From Periconia sp. R9002 (lineage: Eukaryota; Ascomycota; Dothideomycetes; Pleosporales; Periconiaceae): DNA of 64,000 bases. Shown here piece by piece: positions 55,979-64,000 of this stretch; the first letter of the stretch is position 1, and every line of letters starts with the position of its first letter. The notes below the pieces were generated by a model, which worked only from the letters and a program-made list of their open reading frames with translations, was not told the DNA's origin and did not search any database. The position numbers and the translations under genes are program-made. The DNA is taken from positions 186,001 to 250,000 of the forward strand of contig JAMAHW010000045.1 in NCBI GenBank assembly GCA_023627715.1, in the 5' to 3' direction.

Positions 55979-58058
55979 ATGACCGATGATGCAGCGCTTG
56001 CGGGCGGCGGTGTTGTGGCCGTAGCCGCGGTGGTTGTCTTGCTGCTTGGGACTTTTTACCTGGCGCTGTCGCTGCACCTGCGCGTCGTCACACAGGATGC
56101 CGCCGAGCCACCTCTGGTCGAGACAAGGATCCCGTACCTCACGCCGCTATTGGGATTAAAGAATGTGAGGTATTTTGGGCGCATACGGTGAGTTTCTCTT
56201 CTCTTTTCCTCTTTATTTTTTTGCTCCCAGTTCGCATGTCCAATTTGGTAGTGAAGCCAAGGCTCTGGCATGAAATTGTTGTGGGATTGCTATATTTGTG
56301 CTGCAGATGTCAACTTGCACATGTGCACCTCGACTCAACATTTCCATGTTGCATATTTCCAGATGTCACTTCGCCAATCACGTGATCGTAAAAGGGACTA
56401 CAACAATCGGCCCAGTACTCCACCATTTCCTACATCAACAACAAACAAGGGGAAAAAATACAAAACACTCCTATAATCCAACCCACTAACCACTTCGAAG
56501 AACCAAACACCCCAACCTCCCAATCTACACCCTCCGCCTCCCAGGGGCCCGAATCTACGTGCTCCACTCCGCAAAACTCATCGCCAGCACGCAACGACAC
56601 CCCAAAAACTACACCTTCCAAGCCATCCAGGACAAATTCGCGCACCTGGTATGCGACCTCAGCCCGACAGCTCTCGCGGTGCAGAAGCGCGAGTTCGATG
56701 CCTGGATCGACGATGCTTCCAATGTGGCCAGCCCGTCTCACGCCGCATTCAAGCAGTTGCTTCCCGGGAAGCCGCTGGATGATATGAATCGGAACATGGT
56801 GGCTGCGCTCGCGAGGGGGTGTGATCAGTGGGCCGGAGAGGGGGGTAATGGGTTGGAGAGGAATTTGTTTGAGTGGGTTAAGGAAGTTGTCACTGTTGCG
56901 GTGACTGACGGTGTGTATGGGGATGCGAATCCGTATCGAGAAGAGGAGGTCCGTAGGCATTTCTGGTACCATTTCCCTTTCTCCCTTTTTCCCCCAAAAC
57001 AAACCCATCTCTCCGAAGCATCACGAAAAAAAACCTACCCACTAACACGAAACAGGACCTACAACGCAGGCGTCGCAAAACTAAGCATGGGCACCACCAT
57101 AGGCAAACTCCTCGCGCGCGACAGTCTCCGATCCCGCGCCTACATAGCCTCCATCTTCAAGGCCTACTACGCGCACAACCACCACGTCCACGCCTCAGGC
57201 CTGACCTTACAACGCTACGAATGGTACCGGACGCGCGGCTTCCCACTCGCAGACACAGCCAACATGGAAGTCGGCCACGGCATCGCGATCCTATCCAATA
57301 CAATCCCCACCGCCTTCTGGCTGCTCCTCCGCATCTTCTCCTCCCCAACCATCCTCTCCGCCATCCGCGCCGAACTCGCACCCTACATGTCCGAAACGAA
57401 GAACCCCAACGATGGATGTCTCCTAAAAACCCTCGACATCTCCCACATCACGACCGCCTCCGCGTGTCCCCTCCTCCACTCCACCCTCAAAGAAACCATG
57501 CGCGTGCACGGCAAAGGCGTCGGCGTCCGCGGCGTCCACCACGACCACGTCCTCGACGGAACCTACCTCCTCCGCGCAAACAGCATCATCCTCATCCCGT
57601 CCACCATCCAACACTTCGATACCCGCAACTACGGCCCGGACGCCGCCGTCTTCCGCCACGACCGCTTCGTCGACGACGACTCACACTCCAAGAAGAACCG
57701 CATCAACAGCGCCGCGTTCCGCGGCTTCGGCGGCGGCTCGACTTTGTGTCCTGGCCGCCACTTCGCCGTCACCGGCGTGCTGGCGTTTGTTGCGGTGATG
57801 GTGTGTCGGTTTGAGATTGCGCCCGTTGGTCGAGAGGACGCCGAGTGGGTCGTCCCGACGGCAGAGAAGGCGGATCTGACAAAGGTCATGCCGTGTCCGG
57901 ATTTCGATGTCAGGGTTAGGATGAGGAGGCGGGAGGGGGATGATGAGGGGGTGAGGTGGTGTTGGCGGTTCTGTGCCGATGGGGGGAGAATGGATGGGAG
58001 TGGGAGTGACGATGAAGTGGTCGAAGAGGAAGATCTAGAACCAGGAACCGAGCATTGA
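55979..58058 (+). CDS. Cytochrome P450, CYP7/CYP8-like, 558 aa
   Basis: Exons are 55979-56187, 56501-56965 and 57056-58058; the introns are 313 nt (GTGAGT; CTAAC branch; TCGAAG) and 90 nt (GTACCA; CTAAC; ACAG). An N-terminal anchor (about 10-31, GGVVAVAAVVVLLLGTFYLAL) precedes IPYLTPLLGLKN. Exon 2 continues PNLPIYTLRLPGARIYVL, the typical early beta-sheet. The K-helix ExxR is in TLKETMRVHG, and the heme loop is FRGFGGGSTLCPGRHFA with the ligand Cys. The I-helix region, GHGIAILSNTIPTAFWLL, lacks the usual (A/G)GxxT and instead has NTxPxxFW, as in CYP7/8-type enzymes. An acidic tail of about 30 residues ends the protein. The 90-nt intron is a multiple of three, so an unspliced reading stays open. 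It acts on the ER membrane. The substrate is unknown; it converges on the NRPS gene and could serve it. Confidence 0.9.
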
Positions 58059-59295
58059 AATTTGTTGAATCTCTTTTGTATAGTCGGGGGGGGGGGGTGT
58101 CCTATGTATGGATAGTATTTCCGCTTTTTTTGAGATGAGGCGAAAAAATTGGATAATCGTAATCATTGAACCCTCATGCAGAAAAAAACTGCCCCCCTTA
58201 GTGATTGGAACAAAAAGAAAACTACTCTCTACGTCCGTTCGTTCCGAGTAACGCATACACTTTTCACCTAGATCTCTCTCTCTTTCGTCATCCGTCCTCC
58301 CACCTTCCTGTGACGCTTTCTACCTCAGATTATGTGTACGTAACGTACTCGCTGTCCCGTCTGTCTCTAAAATAAAAAAAAATGAAATCGTTTGTAAAGA
58401 AAGAGGTAACAGCGAGGTCACAAGTATCTGGGTATGATAATAATAATATAAGAATAAGAGGAAAAAATGAAGAAGGATCAATACGTGTAGTGAGAACGAT
58501 TTTGGGGGAGTGTAAATAAGAATAACGGGTTTTGTCGTTGGAGAAGAGGTGGATGGGAGGTGGGTTGGATGTAGGTGTTAGAGGAAACTGGTTATTAGAG
58601 CATGAGAGTTGAAGGAGAAGTTGATTGATTGAGTGATGGAGCAGTACTATGAGAGATGTGATATATAGGTAAGGTACATGTATACAGAGCGGCGCGTGAC
58701 TTGGTCACGGCGATACATTCACTCAAACAGCAGTGGGTGGGTGGGTGGGCGTGAGGCTACGAAGATGGTGGGGGGCTTGAGGGAGATTGAAGGAGAGTGA
58801 GGGAGAAATGAATCAATGAGCATTGTAAATCACGTGCGCAAATAATTGCCTGTGAGGCCGTCCTGGCCGAGGACGTTACCAAGTGCCCCCCCCCTCCTAC
58901 TTGTGTCGGTTACCTAGGGTAGCAGTACTCTGTGATGATCAACTCAAAATTCAATTAATCAAGCTATATACTTTGCGATGGCTAGAAAATTATTTTCTAT
59001 TGATATCAATACTTAATGAATGGCGTAAAGAACGCATCAGGATCCTGTGAGGTAAAAGAATGGCATGCATGTATTGTCGCCTTTCTGCGTCATCGTGTTT
59101 GGAGGATGGGGAGGGATGAAGGTGGCGTTGAGGTAGGGAGCTTGGTTAAAGGGTTTGCTCCGTCTTTGCCATCCTCCTTGTTCGCAATGATGAACGCTGT
59201 CAGTAGCCCGTTCAACTCGTCCAAAATGAAACCCTCTTACCCTCTCTCTCACATCGACATCCCTTGTTCAAATCAGGAGGCTCAGCTTCAGCAAC
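58059..59295. other. Convergent intergenic region with a repeat copy
   Basis: About 1.2 kb between the P450 and NRPS 3' ends. It contains G-runs, a GGGT tandem run (about 58734-58750) and, at 58850-58940, a copy of the dispersed repeat. No gene was supported. Confidence 0.5.
58850..58940 (+). repeat. Dispersed repeat, copy 4
   Basis: GGCCGTCCTGGCCGAGGACG is followed about 45 bases later by AGTACTCTGTGATGAT, the same two blocks in the same order and orientation as at 30.18-30.24 kb. Confidence 0.6.
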
Positions 59296-62200
59296 TTAAC
59301 CCCCCAACCCATCCCTCAAAGAACCCAACTTAGCATCCGGCTGCTTGACCAAAAAGTCGATCATCTTTCCCAGCATCCCCGCGACCACCTCCATTTGATC
59401 ACTATCCAATCGCCGAGTGCGAAATGTCAAATCAATCTCCAACTCTTCACGTCCACCCTGCATCGCTACGACCAAAATATCAAACTATTTCAAAGAAGCC
59501 AGTCAGTTTTCTTGGCATGTGCTTATACCTAAACAATCGATATCCACGTACCTTGGTCGGCCGGAGCCCGGCTCGATATTCAAATGAGATAGCCTGGTCA
59601 GCTACTCGATTTGCACCAACCTTTCGGACGATGGAGAGCGCCGTGTTGAACAAGCCTGATCCTCCCAGCCCTAGGGCATCACCCAACGTCTCCACGGGGA
59701 AAAACTGGTGCGGCATGCTACTGAGATTGCCATTCTGTACCAACGCCAGCGCCCGCATGACCGTCTGATCCTTGTCCACGCGCAACCGAGACACGTACAT
59801 GGTAAGCAGAGGTCCGACCACCTTGTCGGCGTCGTTGATGGGTAGGTCTCTTCCTGACGAATAAGCGCCAAAACAGGTCGCCCACGAGCCCGTGTACAAG
59901 CTCAAGACGAGATGCCACGCCGTTTGGATGATCACTGGGACGCTTACATCGTATCGCCTGGAGAAAGTGCTTACGGTGCCGGAATCCAGACCTTTGACAC
60001 GTATGCTGATTTCTCGAACGGCCGCATCATTATTGGCATGATGGGTCAGTGAAGGAAAGTGACACGGTCCGATGCCTTGCATGGATCTGAGCCAGTACTG
60101 TTTCGATTCATCTTGAGATTGCGCTGCCAGATACGACACGAAACTTTTGAATGGAGGACAGTTGTTGGGTCCTGCTTTGCCGCTATAGACGGCTTGCAAA
60201 TGTCGGATAACGACGTCCAGGCTTTGTGCATCGAAAATGGCGTGGTGCAAGTCGAAGGATATGTAGAAGCGTTTGTTTTGCGATGTGCAGAGGGTTAGGT
60301 GGTGTTGGACACTGCCTGGTGTCGTTTGGGAGGAGGGATCGTGAGAAGAGCGGATGAGGTCTGGGTCGACTGTGGCTTGGTCTGTGGTGATAGTGGAGAT
60401 GGAAGGCGGGGGGTTCTTCAGGATTACGTTTATGAAGCCTGTGTTGGTTGGGAGGAAGGTGGTTCGTAGGGATGGGTGTTGCTTGACGACTTCAGACCAT
60501 GCGTGACGAAGGCGAGTGCACACTTCTGCGGGTGCGTCGAGGGTCGAGGTTACCTCGAAGATGGAAGTCACCCAGTTTGCTCCTGGGTCGTGGATTTGCG
60601 CTGTGAGGAAATCTCGTTGCATCGGGGAGCATGGGAAGATATCCTCTACTTCGTTGGGTTGAATCCCCGCATCCCGCAACGTCTGTTTCTGAAACCGATC
60701 GAGAGCAGCGTAGGAATCGAAAACTTGTGGGAAGTCATGTAGGGTCCACTCGGGTTGTCGGTCACACAGCAGTGCAGGCATTTCCTCCAACGTCGATTTG
60801 AACTTCAAAACCCACGTTCGGATGCGTTCGTCATAGTGCGTGCCTGTGCAGTATTCAAATTGCACATCTGTGCGGCTATCTAGGACTTGAATCGTGACTT
60901 CGAACATGGAGAAGAGCGTCGCATTGATAGAAGACGCTGGAATACTTTCCTTGGGGACCTTTGCAATCTTGAACAGCGAGTCGTCTCGCTCCAACTGTTG
61001 ATATTGGCCCGAGTAGTTGAAAGTGAGTTCTACAGGAAACAGGGATCCGAATTGTTCTGCGCTATGCTCATCTGAGAGACGCGATGAGAAGTAGGATTGG
61101 TTGTCGTCCTCCACAGATCGGAGAAGATCTTTGGTTTCGCGGATGAAGTCAAGGATGGTGGAGGCGGAATTGACGCTCTTCAATTGGATGGGATGCATGC
61201 TTGTGAACCAACCGATGGTACGAGATAGGTCCGTATTGTTCCCCCATGTCTCGCGGCCGTGTGTTTCGTTGAATAGGACGGGAGGGTTTCGCTCTTGAAA
61301 CACGGCAGCGAAAGAGAAGAGCAACGCGGCAATCATGAGCTCCTGCGAATGAGTCTGGAAAACCTCGTTACTCTGTTTGAAAAGTGCCGCGGTAGTTACT
61401 TCATCGACCTCGAAATTTTCTACCCTCGTTGGTTTCAGGCCAGGCAGTACACCCCAGTAGTCCAATCGCGCTCTGATTGCATCGTCGTGCACTAGTGTCT
61501 TGGAATGTGGTCCCTTCAACGTATGCTCTTTTTGCAAATTAATCCAAGTGGGAAAGTCAATGGCAGGTGGCGCGGGGAGTTTGCGTCCAAGAAGCAGGAT
61601 TTCCAGTTCTTCAAGGAGGACTCGCCACGAAATCAGGTCGACGACCAAATGGTGAATTGTCATGAATAGGGAACAACGCCCGTCCTTGCGGAACACCATA
61701 GCTCCTAGCAGTGGACCATCGGTGATGTTTAAGCACTCACGACTGTTCCGTATTGACTGAGTCATTTGGAGTTCATCATATTCTTCCAAAAGATGTATGG
61801 ATAACGATGACTCCACTTGATCTGATATGCATTGGTGCCACTTCCCATTTGTTCCTTTCTGGAATCGGGCCTTGAGCATGGGATGTCGGCGAACAAGGGC
61901 TACTAAGGCTTCTTTGAGCGGTTGTAACTCGACACTGGTGCTAAGGTGGAGAAGAAACGATAGGTCAAACGTGCATCGCCCAGTACCCTCGAGCTGGAGG
62001 TACAATTGCTGCATAGGTCCCAACGCAAAAGCCTCGTTAATCCTGCTCTGATGAACAGTCGCTGTACGGGATGTAGCGGATCGTTTGGTAAACCTAGCGA
62101 TTTTGGAAATGGTTTTCTCCTTGAGGATATCGCGGGTGGAAACGGTGAGTTGGAGAGACCGAGCGCTTGATGATACTTGCATGGCCGTGATGGAGTCACC

Positions 62201-64000
62201 TCCGAGTTTGAAAAAGCTGTCATCCAATCCGATGGTCTCCGCCTCGACGTCTAGTACCTGGGCCCATATTGATTGTAGAGATTTTTTTATTTCCGTGTGC
62301 GAGGCTTGATCCTTTGCAGGTTTTGTTGCTTGCTCGTCGTCCGGCTGCTGGGTATAGAAAGAGGAAGCGATTTCTTGCAGCCGCCTCCGATCCACTTTCG
62401 CAGATACTGTCATAGGAATCTTTGGAAGTTCAAGGAACAAAGTGGGTACCATGTAAATGGGAAGTCGTTCGGCAACCTGCTCCAGAATTTCCGGTGCAAC
62501 CTGCATTAACGTCGCTTTGTCGGACTCTTGCGCACCTGGATTCGCTACAAAAGCGCAAAGTTCGGTCCCTGGTTGGCCAACGCGAGGCGCAATGACTTCG
62601 GCCACTACTTCTGCAGCGGTTGGAATACATTCAGATATGTGGTATTCAATGTCGCCAAACTCAACGCGCTGGCCGCGTATCTTCACCTGCCTGTCTTTTC
62701 GACCTACGAAGACCAAACTACCCCCTTCGCTGTATTTGACTAGATCCCCCGTCTTATACAAACGGCCTCGGCGGCCTGGTGCATTTCGAGAGCCTCTGAT
62801 TAGCCATGCAGGATCCTCAATGATGGCTTTCGCGGTGGCGCTAGGGTTCTGCAAATATCCTCTCCCTACAAGAGGCCCTTCGAGCAACAGCTCGCCAATG
62901 TATCCAGGGGACAGGAGGTTGTCGTGGTTTTCCGGGTCCACAATCCAAGAATTCAACCCCACAGTTTTTCCAATATGGGGTGTTTCTTCGACCGTTGAGG
63001 TGACTTCGTAGATTGTGCTCGTTGGGGTGCACTCGCTCGGCCCGTACGTGTTTAGAACCTTCACTTTGCCCACCCAAGGCGCACTGTCTTTGTTGCGTAA
63101 TTGCTCTCCTCCGAAAACGATTGTTTCTAGTGTTGGTACTTTTGAAGGGTCTAGCACCTTACCAACGGATGGCGTTAATTCAATCAAATTCGCTTTCAGC
63201 GATGAGATGCTGGAGACTAGCTGGTCCTTTCGATCTTCGTCGCTGGGAACACAAAGACATCCACCTGTCGTAAGAGTGGCAAAAATATTTTCAATGCTGG
63301 TATCAAAAGCATACGATGCGAAGTCGTACACCCTGGAGCGCGGGTTGAAGCCTAGTTGCGCGCTTTGGTGATGCACAGCCGAAGCGAGATTTTGGTGGGT
63401 TATCATGACACCCTTGGGATTTCCGGTACTGCCTGAAGTGAAAGTAACGTATGCAAGGCTGGACGAAGACACGATTGGAAGTGATGTAGCAGCACCATGC
63501 TCGGCATACATGTTTGAATCGACGACAACGACTTTGCCGCACAAGTCACCTGCACGGTGTTGGTTAAGGCCGGAACTCATGATTAGGGGCGAGTTGACCT
63601 GTTGTGCAATATTGTGAAGACGTGTGTCTGGCAACGATGGATCTAGTAATACGAAAGCGCCACCAGCCTTGAGTAGTCCGAAAATTGCAACCTGAGTCCA
63701 CATGGACTTTTCGAATACCAACGGCACAAGCATTCCAGGCTTCACACCGGCATTGATCAAAACGTGAGCTAATCTTGTGGAGAGGCTTTTTAAAGCGCTG
63801 TAAGTCAGTTCACCATCCCATGCACAAATTGCATTAGAATTGGGAAAGGCCAGTGCGCGATCTGAAAACACCTCATGGATGCAACGGTCCACTTTTGCTG
63901 GCACAACCGCATTCCATGACCAGATTTCCTCATTCTCCTCTGGTGTGAGCGTTCCGATATCCGACAATGTTGTCTTAGGCCCTGCCTGAACCAGCTCGTA
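59296..64000 (-). CDS. Non-ribosomal peptide synthetase, C-terminal part (A-T-E-C), partial
   Basis: The frame enters from the right edge (ELVQAGPKTTLSDIGTLTPE) and is open to 59552. A 67-nt intron (GTACGT...ATAG) leads to a last exon, 59484-59296. Counting from 63967: adenylation domain about 30-530, with TFTSGSTGNPKG, NTYGPSECT, YKTGDLV and a late Lys in VSAKVDRRRL; carrier domain with LGGDSI (Ser near 592); epimerization domain with HHLVVDLISW (near 772); and a final condensation domain with SPMQRDF (near 1118), FDLHHAIFDAQS and SSGRDLP. The splice restores ...RPTK|FDILVVAMQGG. By eye against GrsA the A-domain pocket reads D-T-E-E-V-G-T-P-T-K, to which I assign no substrate. There is no thioesterase; in fungal NRPSs a terminal C domain often releases and cyclises the peptide. 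The module would insert a D-residue. Confidence 0.95.

Noticed and set aside
63965..63967. TTG at 63967 as the start of the NRPS
   Set aside because: The frame is open to the window edge with NRPS linker sequence, so the gene continues beyond 64000.

Overview
The window reads as a filamentous ascomycete (Pezizomycotina) chromosome segment. The reasons are spliceosomal introns of about 42-90 nt (two longer) with GTRNGY donors, CTRAY branch points and YAG acceptors; long pyrimidine-rich untranslated leaders; and fungus-specific families: a UstYa-like oxidase, a TCO89-type TORC1 subunit, an NRPS with a terminal condensation domain, fungal STAND and CHAT fragments, and a tannase. I cannot fix the class or species.

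Layout. (1) 1-6.0 kb, left edge, accessory metabolism: the C-terminal tail of a + strand gene, a UstYa-like (DUF3328) gene and a UMTA/LaeA-like methyltransferase, both on the - strand, then a + strand amidohydrolase of the 6-methylsalicylate/gamma-resorcylate decarboxylase type. (2) 7.4-24.3 kb, a core-like block of intact genes: a 1,126-aa low-complexity protein, an ABCF ATPase, a conserved fungal protein with a CPFC zinc-binding motif, a 402-aa unknown and a TCO89-like protein. (3) 25.7-46.1 kb, an accessory block dominated by damaged genes: a broken multi-pass membrane protein, a tyrosinase with an in-frame stop at codon 45, a frameshifted STAND (NACHT/NWD2-type) N-terminus head-to-head with a truncated CHAT-domain fragment, and a metalloprotease with several lesions. 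A short GPI-type cell-wall protein and a long cysteine-rich secreted or membrane protein look intact. Copies of a short dispersed repeat lie here and again at 58.9 kb. (4) 46.4-58.1 kb, intact genes: a secreted tannase/feruloyl esterase, a type II membrane glycosyltransferase and a CYP7/8-like P450. (5) 59.3-64.0 kb, right edge: the 3' part of an NRPS ending A-T-E-C, running off the window.

How they fit together. The left-edge genes resemble tailoring enzymes of a RiPP or polyketide cluster, but no precursor peptide or PKS is visible. The right-edge NRPS, perhaps with the converging P450, starts a second specialised-metabolism locus. Between them, core genes are intact while the 20-kb accessory block is decaying, with at least four broken genes. 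Intergenic regions are long (1-4 kb) and mostly hold untranslated leaders and trailers, simple repeats and AT-rich relics. Exon limits were derived by hand from splice consensus and reading-frame continuity and are predictions.
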